The notes below the pieces were generated by a model. It had not been told where the DNA came from and ran no database searches. It worked only from the letters and a program-made list of their open reading frames with translations. Both the position numbers and the translations under genes were made by a program. Source: Sphingomonas sp. CCH9-E2 (GTDB lineage: Bacteria > Pseudomonadota > Alphaproteobacteria > Sphingomonadales > Sphingomonadaceae). Taken from it: a stretch of 14,594 bases of DNA. The stretch is from positions 1 through 14,594 of the forward strand of contig NZ_LSJM01000018.1 in assembly GCF_001557215.1 (NCBI RefSeq). The letters are read 5' to 3'. Positions 7,134 through 14,594 of this stretch are shown here, piece by piece (within the stretch, counting starts at the first letter, position 1; each line of letters starts with the position of its first letter).

Positions 7134-8429
7134 CTATTGCTTGTGCACCACCCCGGCGCGCATCACGAAGCCGACCGATTTCAGCACGCGCACATCCTTC
7201 AGCGGATCGCCGCTGACCGCGATGATGTCCGCGCTCTTGCCCGGTTCGATGCTGCCCACTTCCTTGGCCAGCCCGAGCAGATCGGCGGCATTGGTCGTCG
7301 CCGCGACGATCGCCTGCATCGGAGTCATGCCATGCTTGACCAGCAGTTCGAACTCGTCGGCATTGCGCCCGTGCTTGGACACCCCGGCATCGGTGCCGAA
7401 CGCGATTCTCACCCCCGCCGGCACCGCCTTCTCCAGCGCCTTGCCGGTGATCGAAATGCGCCAGTCGATCTTGGTGCGCACCGCGGGCGGATAGGCGTTG
7501 GGATCCTTGGCGATCCGCTCCAGATAGCCGTTCACGGTCGACAATGTGGGCACGTAATAGGCGCCAGTCTTCTTGAAGAGCGCAATCGCCTCGTCGTCCA
7601 TCAGCGTGCCGTGCTCGACCGAATCCGCGCCCATCTTCAGCGCCAGCGTGATGCCGTCCGCGCCATGCGCATGCACCGCGACCTTCTTGCCATAAAGGCG
7701 CGCGGTTTCGACGATCGCCTTGGCCTCATCGTCGAACATCTGCTTGCCAAGGCCAGCGCCGATGCGGCTGTTGACCCCGCCGGTGGTGGCGATCTTGATC
7801 ACGTCCGCGCCGCGCGCAACCTGATTGCGCACCGCCTTGCGGCATTCCTCCGGCCCGTCGCACAGATTCTCGATGTTCATCACCGGGTGCAGATCCTCGA
7901 CCACCCCCAGCCGCCGGTCCATGTGACCCGAGGTGGTGGAGATCGACCGCCCGGCATCGATGATGCGCGGCCCATCGGCCCAGCCCCGCGCAATCGCCTC
8001 ACGCAGCGCCAGCGTCGCACCGTCGTCGCCCAGATTGCGCACCGTGGTGAAGCCCGCCATCAGCGTCTTGCGCGCGTTCCACAGCGCCTCGTACGCGCCC
8101 AGCTCCTTGCTTTCGGTAAAGCCGGCCAGCAGCCCTTCCTGCCCGGCGCGGTCGGAGCCGAGGTGCACATGGCTGTCGATCAGCCCGGGCAGCACCGTCT
8201 TGTCCTTGAGGTCGATGACCGGCGCGTCGCCCAGCGGCATGACATGGCCATCATAGACGCCGACGATCCGGTCGCCCTTGACCGCAATCGTGCTCGCGCC
8301 GCGCGGCGCCTGTCCCGGCCGGTCGAGCAGCGCGCCGGCATGGATGTAACGATCAACCTGGGCCGGTCCTTGCGCGAGTGCCGACCCGGCGAGCAGGCCC
8401 GCCGCTGCAATGGCGATCAAGGATTTCAT
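7134..8429 (-). CDS. Exported metal-dependent amidohydrolase (Xaa-Pro dipeptidase/prolidase-like, COG1228 group)
   Basis: 431 residues, with ATG at 8429 preceded by GGGGGAAG. MKSLIAIAAAGLLAGSALAQ is a signal peptide with an AQ-type cleavage site, so the enzyme is periplasmic. The amidohydrolase TIM barrel shows the complete metal set of the family: the HxH motif in GLIDSHVHLG (His87, His89), a candidate bridging carboxylated Lys212 in DVIKIATTGG, His253 in AVHAHG, His273 in SVEHGTLMDD, and Asp347 in AFGTDAGV. A small beta domain is formed by both ends (KTVLPG near 77-82 and GKSADIIAVSGDP near the C-terminus). Characterised relatives hydrolyse Xaa-Pro or Xaa-Arg/Lys dipeptides, so dipeptide hydrolysis is the likely reaction; the precise substrate cannot be read from sequence. 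The gene lies 44 bp after phaR and 29 bp before the TPR gene, all on the minus strand. Confidence 0.9.
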   Translation of the reverse strand: MKSLIAIAAAGLLAGSALAQGPAQVDRYIHAGALLDRPGQAPRGASTIAVKGDRIVGVYDGHVMPLGDAPVIDLKDKTVLPGLIDSHVHLGSDRAGQEGLLAGFTESKELGAYEALWNARKTLMAGFTTVRNLGDDGATLALREAIARGWADGPRIIDAGRSISTTSGHMDRRLGVVEDLHPVMNIENLCDGPEECRKAVRNQVARGADVIKIATTGGVNSRIGAGLGKQMFDDEAKAIVETARLYGKKVAVHAHGADGITLALKMGADSVEHGTLMDDEAIALFKKTGAYYVPTLSTVNGYLERIAKDPNAYPPAVRTKIDWRISITGKALEKAVPAGVRIAFGTDAGVSKHGRNADEFELLVKHGMTPMQAIVAATTNAADLLGLAKEVGSIEPGKSADIIAVSGDPLKDVRVLKSVGFVMRAGVVHKQ

Positions 8430-8473
8430 GCACTTCCCCCATTCCGAACGCGAACGGGGTGACGCTATTGCGC

Positions 8474-9046
8474 TCAGCCGAGCTTGTCGACCTGATCCTT
8501 GAGCGCCGACAGCTGCGCCTTGAGCGCGGCGATCTCGTCATCCTTGCTTTTCTCGGGCGCGCCCGCAGCGGGCTTGGCCGCCGCCGCACCGGTTGCTGCG
8601 GCACCGGGCTTGAACGCCTCGGCCGCCGCTTCGAACATCTGCATGTTGCGCTTGGCGATCTCGGCAAAGGGCGAGTTGGCGAACGCGCCTTCGACCGCGC
8701 TCTTGAACTGCTCCTGATTGCGGCGGAAGCTTTCCATCGATGCTTCCAGATAGCCCGGCACCATCGCCTGCATCGAGTCGCCATAGAGCGCGATCAGCTG
8801 GCGCAGGAAGTTGACCGGCAACAGCGTCTGGCCCCGCGCCTCTTCTTCCATGATGATCTGGGTCAGCACATTGTGCGTGATGTCTTCGTCGGTCTTGGCA
8901 TCGACGACCTTGAAATCGCGCCCCTCGCGCGTCATCGCGGCGAGATGGTCGAGCGTGATGTAGGACGAGCTTTCGGTATTGTAGAGCCGCCGGTTGGCGT
9001 ATTTCTTGATGATGACCGGGCCGTCCGTTTGTGCAGTCTTTTTCAT
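8474..9046 (-). CDS. phaR: Polyhydroxyalkanoate synthesis regulator PhaR
   Basis: 190 residues from the ATG at 9046. A start further upstream (9082) would add an unconserved stretch and run into the divergent gene; the chosen ATG has GGGGG at 9052-9056 and yields the usual PhaR N-terminus MKKTAQTDGPVIIKKYANRR. The N-terminal DNA-binding/accumulation domain (PHB_acc_N type) covers about 10-70 and includes LYNTESSSYITLD and VVDAKTDEDIT. The PHB_acc regions follow (LLPVNFLRQLIALYGDSMQ, then VPGYLEASMESFR). After an Ala/Pro-rich linker (~145-166), the C-terminus is a short coiled coil (EIAALKAQLSALKDQVDKL). PhaR proteins repress phasin and PHA genes and bind nascent PHA granules, which relieves repression. 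The gene faces a PhaC-like enzyme and thiolase operon across 23 bp, which supports a local regulatory target. Cytoplasmic. Confidence 0.95.
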   Translation of the reverse strand: MKKTAQTDGPVIIKKYANRRLYNTESSSYITLDHLAAMTREGRDFKVVDAKTDEDITHNVLTQIIMEEEARGQTLLPVNFLRQLIALYGDSMQAMVPGYLEASMESFRRNQEQFKSAVEGAFANSPFAEIAKRNMQMFEAAAEAFKPGAAATGAAAAKPAAGAPEKSKDDEIAALKAQLSALKDQVDKLG

Positions 9047-9069
9047 GCGCGCCCCCAAGGGTATTTGAC
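9047..9069. promoter_or_regulatory. Compact divergent junction between phaR and the PhaC-like gene
   Basis: Only 23 bp separate the two start codons. Two back-to-back ribosome sites fill most of it: GGGGG for phaR (minus strand, 9052-9056) directly abutting AAGGG for the plus-strand gene (9057-9061). No promoter can fit fully between the genes, so promoters and any PhaR operator must lie within one or both coding starts, or transcripts must begin very close to the start codons. I see no clear CTGC/GCAG-type PhaR site of the kind described in Paracoccus within this stretch. Confidence 0.5.
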
Positions 9070-10131
9070 ATGGCCCTAACATCTTTCATTGCCGCATCGC
9101 AACACGGGCCGCGCCCCCTGCCGCTGTTTCTCGACTTGCTGGGCGAAGAAACCGCAGCATCGCCGGATCGCCGCGCCGCCGCACTGGCGGGTTTGGCCGC
9201 CTATCAGATCGCACCCCGCCCCCGCCCGCGCCGCGCAATGCCGGTGGTCGCGCGGGCGGGTCGGGCGACGCTACATGATTATGGCGGAACGGGGATTCCG
9301 ACGGTGTTCGTGCCGTCGCTGATCAATCCGCCGATGATCCTCGACATGCGCTACCGCCGCTCGCTGCTGCGCTGGCTGTCGCGGCAGGGCGTTCGTCCGC
9401 TGCTGGTCGACTGGGGCACGCCGACACCGGCGGATCGCGCGCACAATGTGACGCAGCATGTCGAGGACCAGCTGATCCCGCTGCTGCGCAGCATCGGTGA
9501 GCCGGTGGCGCTGGCGGGCTATTGTCTCGGCGGCACGATCGCGGCGGCGGCGGCGCAGGCCGTGCCGGTCCGCGGCCTCGCACTGATCGCCGCGCCCTGG
9601 CGCTTTACCAATTTCGGGGCCGAGGCGCTGGAGCGGATCGACTCCATCTGGCAGGCGGCGCACCGCACCTGCGACGCGCTCGGCCTGGTCCCGATGGAGG
9701 TGCTGCAAGCCGGTTTCTGGCAACTCGACCCGGCGCGCACGATCGCCAAGTTCGAGAAGTTCGCCCGGCTCGATCCGGCCAGCGCAGCGGCGAAAAGCTT
9801 CGTGGTGCTTGAGGATTGGGCCAATGCCGGGGCGCCGCTGACCTTTGCGGCCGGGCAGCAGATGTTCGACGATTTCTTCACCGCCGACCTGCCCGGCGGC
9901 GGTCGCTGGCAGGTGGCGGGGCAGGTCGTGGACCCGCTCACCCTGCCCTGCCCGACGGTCGAGTTCGTCTCGCTCACCGACCGCATCGTCCCCGCCGCCA
10001 GTGCGGTCGGCTTCGCGGATCAGCGCAAGCTGCGGCTCGGCCATGTCGGCATGGTCGTCGGCTCGTCCGCACGACAGTTTCTGTGGCAACCACTCGCGGA
10101 CTGGCTAACCGGCCTCCCCGCCCCTAGATAG
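9070..10131 (+). CDS. PhaC-like polyhydroxyalkanoate synthase / alpha-beta hydrolase (class III size)
   Basis: 353 residues from the ATG at 9070 (AAGGG at 9057-9061). A GTG at 9031 in the same frame is rejected because it lies inside phaR. The fold shows PHA-synthase signatures: PSLINPPMILDMRYRRSLL, then LLVDWGTPTPADRA (compare the ID/VDWGxP.xADR element of class III PhaC). The nucleophile box GYCLGGT carries Cys152 where a lipase would have Ser. The triad is completed by Asp304 (SLTDRIVP) and His325 (GHVGMVVG). This Cys/Asp/His spacing closely follows class III PhaC of Allochromatium (Cys149, Asp302, His331). Class I enzymes are ~200 residues longer. It should polymerise (R)-3-hydroxyacyl-CoA or act on PHA; a depolymerase or transacylase role is possible. 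Class III PhaC needs PhaE, which is absent here. The thiolase gene follows after 27 bp. Confidence 0.85.
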   Translation: MALTSFIAASQHGPRPLPLFLDLLGEETAASPDRRAAALAGLAAYQIAPRPRPRRAMPVVARAGRATLHDYGGTGIPTVFVPSLINPPMILDMRYRRSLLRWLSRQGVRPLLVDWGTPTPADRAHNVTQHVEDQLIPLLRSIGEPVALAGYCLGGTIAAAAAQAVPVRGLALIAAPWRFTNFGAEALERIDSIWQAAHRTCDALGLVPMEVLQAGFWQLDPARTIAKFEKFARLDPASAAAKSFVVLEDWANAGAPLTFAAGQQMFDDFFTADLPGGGRWQVAGQVVDPLTLPCPTVEFVSLTDRIVPAASAVGFADQRKLRLGHVGMVVGSSARQFLWQPLADWLTGLPAPR

Positions 10132-10158
10132 CGCGCAATCAAGTTCAGGAGCCTCTCG

Positions 10159-11335
<1,177 letters not shown>

Positions 11336-11337
<2 letters not shown>

Positions 11338-11540
11338 TTCCTAAGGTTTGATTCAATCTGGGTACCCCGTAGTTTTTGAAACTTTATGTCCCTCGATTCG
11401 TGTTGCACCGCACCATTGTGGCAATGTTGCAACACGATGACGGAGAATCTGGACGCAACCGGACGCTTTTGCTTGCGCTAGCCTGAACAAAGCGGTTTCC
11501 TCTGCGACGAACCGGCATTCAGCCGGGTCGAAGGGGAATC
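11336..11540. promoter_or_regulatory. Cluster of five GANTC (CcrM-type) sites upstream of the TonB receptor
   Basis: GANTC occurs at 11336 (GATTC), 11350 (GATTC), 11395 (GATTC), 11445 (GAATC) and 11536 (GAATC). CcrM methylates GANTC in alphaproteobacteria, and its methylation state can tune GcrA-dependent promoters. Elsewhere in this window the site is clearly sparser by eye. No confident -35/-10 pair could be placed in this gap, so which site might touch a promoter is not known. Confidence 0.45.
11398..11437. repeat. Nested inverted repeat, candidate operator or hairpin upstream of the TonB receptor
   Basis: TCGTGTTGCA (11398-11407) and TGCAACACGA (11428-11437) are perfect 10-base arms around a 20-base spacer. 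The right arm overlaps a self-complementary 10-mer, TGTTGCAACA (11425-11434), and TGTTGCA is repeated 24 bp upstream at 11401-11407. Inside the spacer CATTG-TGG-CAATG (11414-11426) is a smaller perfect hairpin. It lies about 105 bp before the receptor start codon in a comparatively AT-rich gap. It could be bound by a dimeric regulator at a full plus half-site, or fold in RNA. There is no T-run for termination of the upstream thiolase transcript. Confidence 0.55.
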
Positions 11541-11542
11541 AC

Positions 11543-14521
11543 ATGAACATTAGTCGTCTTCTGGCGGCGACCGCGCTCGCAAGTGCGAGCTTCGCCGTTC
11601 CGCAAGTCGCCCTTGCACAGACTACGCAAAGCGACGAAGCTGAACAGGCTTCGGAAAGCGAAGCGCAGGAAGTTACCGTCGTCGGTTCGCGCATCCGTCG
11701 CACCCAGTTCAACGGCGCCGACCCGATCAACCTGATCACGCGCGACGAGGCGACCGCAGCCGGTTTCAACTCGACCGCTGAAATCCTGCAGTCGACCGCC
11801 GTCACCGGCGGCACCGATCAGATCAACGACACCTATGGCGGCTTCGTCGTCAACGGCGGTCCGGGCGTCAACACCGTCTCGCTCCGTGGTCTCGGCACCA
11901 CCCGCACGCTCGTGCTGCTGAACGGCCGCCGCGTTGCGCCGGCCGGTTCGCGCGGTGGCGTCGGCGCGGCCGACCTCAACGTGCTGCCGAACGCGATGAT
12001 CGACCGCATCGAAGTTCTGAATACCGGCGCTTCGTCGGTTTACGGTTCGGACGCAGTTGCGGGCGTCATCAACATCGTGACGCGCCAGAACGTGAAGGGC
12101 ATCACTGCCGAAGCCCAGCACAACATCATCGGCAGCGGCTCGGGCAACAGCTACCGCTACTCGCTGGTCGGTGGCTTCAGCACCGAGAATTTCCGCGCTT
12201 CGGGCTCGATCGAATATTATAAGCGCGAAGCTCTGAAGCTCCGTGACATCGAATGGGCACAGTGCCCGACCACCTATTTCGGCACCAACGGCAGCGATTT
12301 CGGCGCAGCTGACTATATCGACCCGCTGACGGGCCGTCCGAAGTGCTTCAACATCGATAACGGTGGCGTCACCGTCAACACGATCGGCACGCCGAACATC
12401 ACCGCTGTTCCGGGCACCCCGGTCGCGAACGGCGCACCGGCTGGCTATAGCGGCATCTGCAACCGCTGGCGCCCGCGCGCCGGTGTCGGCGGCCCGATCC
12501 CCGGTTACGAATGCGTTGGCGGCGGGAGCATCCCGCTGAACGTCCGCGACACGTTCGACGAGGATATGCTCGACGTTGACGTCGTTTCGCCGGCCGAAAT
12601 CATCACCGGCTATGGTGAAGCGGCCTATGAAACGTCGATCCTGGGCAACGCCGAATTCTACGCGAACGTCCTGATTAGCCGTCGCAAGTCGTCGCAGACC
12701 GGCCACCGCCAGCTGACGCTGGACTATCAGCAGGGCAGCCCGCTGATCCCCGTCGAGCTGCGCTTCGCCACTGCGTTCCTGGCTCCGCAGCCGCAGGTTC
12801 CCTACACCACGGGTATCCGCGTCTTCTCGAGCTATGGCACCTACGACAACTATCAGACGCAGGACTTTGTCCGTCTGAACGGTGGCGTGCGTGGCGAACT
12901 GCCGATCTCTGACTGGCGCTACGACTTCTTCGTCGGCAAGAGCTGGTCGGACTCGTCCTACACCTCGGACCTGATCCTCGCCGACCGCCTCGCTGCTTCG
13001 ATGCAAACGAACGCAGCAGGCACCGCCTGCTCGGTCGGAAGCCTGGGCGGCTGCGTCGCAGCTCCGGCGCTGACTTCGGGCATCATCGGCGGCAACGCCC
13101 GCACGCTCGCTCCGGCATGGTTCGACTTCATCACCGATCCGGTGACCGGTCGTACTGCCTATCGCGAGCGCACGGTCACGCTCGACATCAACGGTCCGCT
13201 GTTCAAGCTGCCGGGTGGTATGGTCCAGGTCGCACTGGGTGTTGAGAACCGCGAAGCGAGCATCAACGACCAGCCGTCGCCGGAAAGCGTCCGCAACAAC
13301 CTGTACGGCTTCACCTCGTCGACCCCCACGGTCGGCAGTGACGGCGTGTGGGAAGGCTATGGCGAAATCGAACTGCCGATCCTGTCGGATCAGCTGATCC
13401 ACAACCTGACGATCAACGCGTCGGGCCGCTACACCCACTATCGCTCGTACGGCGGTCAGTGGACCTACAAGATCGGCGGCATTCTCTCGCCGGTCCGTGG
13501 CGTTTCGTTCCGCGGCAGCTATGGCACCTCGTACCGCGCTCCGGCACTGTTCGAGCAGTTCCAGGGTGCTACCTCGGGCTTCCTCGGCCAGAGCAACGAC
13601 CCCTGCAACAACTTCAACGCAAGCACGCCGCAGCTGATCCGTGAGCGTTGCCTTGCTGAAGGTCTGCCGGACAATGGTGCGTTCACGCAGAACAACAGCA
13701 TCACCGTTGTTGGTCTCGGCGGCGCGGCAGCGGGCCTCGAAGCTGAAACCTCGAAGGCGCTGACCTTCGGTGGCGTGCTCGAACCGCGTCTCGGCGAATC
13801 GTTCGGCAACCTGTCGCTGGCCGTCGACTACTTCCGCGTGAAGATCGACAACGGCGTTGCTCAGCTCTCGGCAGCCACCGTGCTGGCGCAGTGCTACAAC
13901 AACATCCAGCGCACGACTTGCGACAGCGGTCTGATCACGCGTAGCCCGTACACCGGCCCCGGCACGGGTGCGCTCCGCGTGATCCAGAGCTACGTCAACA
14001 TCTCGGACGCAAAGGCTGAAGGCATCGACTTTACCCTGCGCTACACTCGCGAGATGTTCGGCGGCGAATTCCGTATTGGTGCTCAGGCGACGAAGTTCAT
14101 CAGCCGCTACAGCCGCACGCTGCCGACCGCTCAGATCTTCGAACTGATCGGTCAGCTCGAGAACCCCGAGTGGACCGGCTCGTTCGACGTCGGCTACCGT
14201 AAGGACGGCTGGAACCTGCGTTACGGTGTGGAGTGGGTCGGCGCGACCGACTCGAACGAGTATTACTCGCTCCCCGCCAATGGTGGCTTCACCTATGAGC
14301 GCTATAAGTGGAACACGCCGGACTACTTCCTGCATACCGCCAACGTGCGCTATGACATGAAGAACTACTCGTTCTCGCTCGGCGTCCGGAACATCTTCGA
14401 CACTGAACCGCCGAAGATCACCCAGGGCTACACCAACTTCGTCGCTGGTAACGCGCCGCTCTACAGCGGTTACGATATCCGCGGTCGCCAAGTGTATATC
14501 GGCGTTCGCGCCGGCTTCTGA
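11543..14521 (+). CDS. TonB-dependent outer-membrane receptor
   Basis: 992 residues from the ATG at 11543, with AAGGGGA at 11531-11537. The signal peptide ends at VALA-QTT (cleavage after Ala25). A TonB-box-like EVTVVGSRI sits at 43-51. The plug domain (to about 170) shows VSLRGLG, LVLLNGRR, IDRIEVLNTGASSVYGSDAV and GVINIVTR. The remainder is a 22-stranded-barrel type sequence with a SYRAPALFEQF segment and a C-terminus ending QVYIGVRAGF, whose final Phe is the usual outer-membrane insertion signal. Such receptors import scarce ligands (siderophores, cobalamin, glycans, peptides) with energy from TonB-ExbB-ExbD; the ligand is not evident and no uptake genes adjoin. It has ten cysteines in five close pairs, likely surface-loop disulfides. 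Codon use (more GGT, CGT, GCT than its neighbours; no TTA, CTA or TCA) suggests high expression. It starts 205 bp after phaA and appears to be a single-gene unit. Confidence 0.95.
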   Translation: MNISRLLAATALASASFAVPQVALAQTTQSDEAEQASESEAQEVTVVGSRIRRTQFNGADPINLITRDEATAAGFNSTAEILQSTAVTGGTDQINDTYGGFVVNGGPGVNTVSLRGLGTTRTLVLLNGRRVAPAGSRGGVGAADLNVLPNAMIDRIEVLNTGASSVYGSDAVAGVINIVTRQNVKGITAEAQHNIIGSGSGNSYRYSLVGGFSTENFRASGSIEYYKREALKLRDIEWAQCPTTYFGTNGSDFGAADYIDPLTGRPKCFNIDNGGVTVNTIGTPNITAVPGTPVANGAPAGYSGICNRWRPRAGVGGPIPGYECVGGGSIPLNVRDTFDEDMLDVDVVSPAEIITGYGEAAYETSILGNAEFYANVLISRRKSSQTGHRQLTLDYQQGSPLIPVELRFATAFLAPQPQVPYTTGIRVFSSYGTYDNYQTQDFVRLNGGVRGELPISDWRYDFFVGKSWSDSSYTSDLILADRLAASMQTNAAGTACSVGSLGGCVAAPALTSGIIGGNARTLAPAWFDFITDPVTGRTAYRERTVTLDINGPLFKLPGGMVQVALGVENREASINDQPSPESVRNNLYGFTSSTPTVGSDGVWEGYGEIELPILSDQLIHNLTINASGRYTHYRSYGGQWTYKIGGILSPVRGVSFRGSYGTSYRAPALFEQFQGATSGFLGQSNDPCNNFNASTPQLIRERCLAEGLPDNGAFTQNNSITVVGLGGAAAGLEAETSKALTFGGVLEPRLGESFGNLSLAVDYFRVKIDNGVAQLSAATVLAQCYNNIQRTTCDSGLITRSPYTGPGTGALRVIQSYVNISDAKAEGIDFTLRYTREMFGGEFRIGAQATKFISRYSRTLPTAQIFELIGQLENPEWTGSFDVGYRKDGWNLRYGVEWVGATDSNEYYSLPANGGFTYERYKWNTPDYFLHTANVRYDMKNYSFSLGVRNIFDTEPPKITQGYTNFVAGNAPLYSGYDIRGRQVYIGVRAGF

Positions 14522-14527
14522 TCGATC

Positions 14528-14559
14528 GGGGCTCTTCGGAGCCCCGGTCCCTCACCGGG
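14528..14559 (+). terminator. Two overlapping hairpins just after the TonB receptor stop
   Basis: GGGGCTC (14528-14534), loop TTCG, GAGCCCC (14539-14545) is a perfect 7-bp stem closed by the very stable cUUCGg tetraloop. Overlapping it, CCCGGT (14543-14548), loop CCCTC, ACCGGG (14554-14559) forms a second perfect 6-bp stem that shares bases 14543-14545 with the first, so both cannot be complete at once. The first lies 6 bp after the TGA. Neither is followed by a T-run on this strand. They could protect the 3' end of the receptor mRNA or form part of the termination region. Confidence 0.5.
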
Positions 14560-14562
14560 CCA

Positions 14563-14594
14563 AAAAAGAAAGGCCGGCGGTTCCCATCGGAACC
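14563..14594. terminator. Probable bidirectional intrinsic terminator, cut by the window end
   Basis: AAAAAAGAAA is followed by GGCCGGCGGTTCC, loop CATC, then GGAACC, where the window stops. The visible stem GGTTCC (14579-14584)/GGAACC (14589-14594) is perfect. The A-run preceding a GC-rich left arm is the layout of a bidirectional terminator, whose right side would continue GCCGGCC and then T residues. That continuation is a prediction outside the window. Confidence 0.55.

Noticed and set aside
5776..7494. 572-codon plus-strand open frame opposite the TPR gene and the start of the amidohydrolase region
   Set aside because: It is Arg/His/Gln-rich, has no recognisable motif, and crosses two genes with clear repeats and catalytic residues on the other strand. 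It is a GC-rich shadow frame.
6978..8462. 494-codon plus-strand open frame opposite the amidohydrolase
   Set aside because: It is a low-complexity, His/Arg/Asp-rich translation. The opposite strand carries a full amidohydrolase metal-site set and a signal peptide.
9031..9069. Earlier GTG start (13 extra residues) for the PhaC-like protein
   Set aside because: It would lie inside the phaR coding start, and no conserved residues are gained; the ATG at 9070 has AAGGG upstream.
11519..14491. 990-codon open frame antisense to the TonB receptor
   Set aside because: Its codons are in register with the sense codons, so stops would need TTA, CTA or TCA in the receptor gene, which its codon bias avoids. 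The translation is Arg/Ala/Val/Asp-rich with no domain, and the sense strand encodes an unmistakable receptor.
14528..14594. tRNA or other structured RNA gene in the 3' hairpin region
   Set aside because: The stems do not form a cloverleaf, and the arrangement of hairpins with an A-run fits a terminator region better.

Overview
This is a strongly GC-rich piece of bacterial chromosome that reads like an alphaproteobacterium of the Sphingomonas group. The evidence is a PhaR of alphaproteobacterial type, a CpaF/TadA pilus ATPase, a ~990-residue TonB-dependent receptor of the kind sphingomonads carry in large numbers, and a high share of secreted or envelope proteins. The genus assignment is an inference from protein style only. 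I see no transposase, integrase, CRISPR array, rRNA, tRNA, phage gene or toxin-antitoxin pair. No gap between genes exceeds about 205 bp.

Layout. (1) 1-174 is the C-terminal tail of an AraC-type regulator, cut by the window edge. (2) 233-4104 holds three co-directional genes: cpaF, a secreted protein of unknown function, and a secreted retropepsin-like aspartic protease with a PDZ domain. (3) 4098-5170 holds a tiny two-helix membrane protein on the minus strand, overlapping the protease stop, and a divergent exported methyltransferase-like protein. (4) 5176-9046, all minus strand, reads in transcription order phaR, an exported amidohydrolase (dipeptidase/prolidase-like), and an exported TPR-repeat protein. 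Short gaps (44 and 29 bp) suggest one transcript. (5) 9070-11337, plus strand and divergent from phaR with only 23 bp between start codons, holds a class III-sized PhaC-like enzyme and an acetyl-CoA acetyltransferase (PhaA). (6) 11338-11542 is the one distinctly regulatory-looking gap, with five GANTC sites and a nested palindrome. (7) 11543-14521 is a TonB-dependent receptor, followed by hairpins and what looks like the left half of a bidirectional terminator at the window edge.

How the parts fit. The clearest functional unit is the polyhydroxyalkanoate (PHA) divergon: phaR encodes a granule-associated regulator, and facing it are a PhaC-family Cys-Asp-His enzyme and the thiolase that makes acetoacetyl-CoA. 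phaB and phaE are not in the window. CpaF would power a Tad/Flp pilus or related secretion machine, but none of its usual partners is adjacent. Most other products carry export signals and act in the periplasm or outer membrane.

I found no convincing new defence or mobile system. The points most worth a second look are the upstream region of the TonB receptor, the unusual PhaC-like enzyme and its very compact divergent junction with phaR, the exported methyltransferase fold, and the orphan cpaF with its uncharacterised secreted neighbours.
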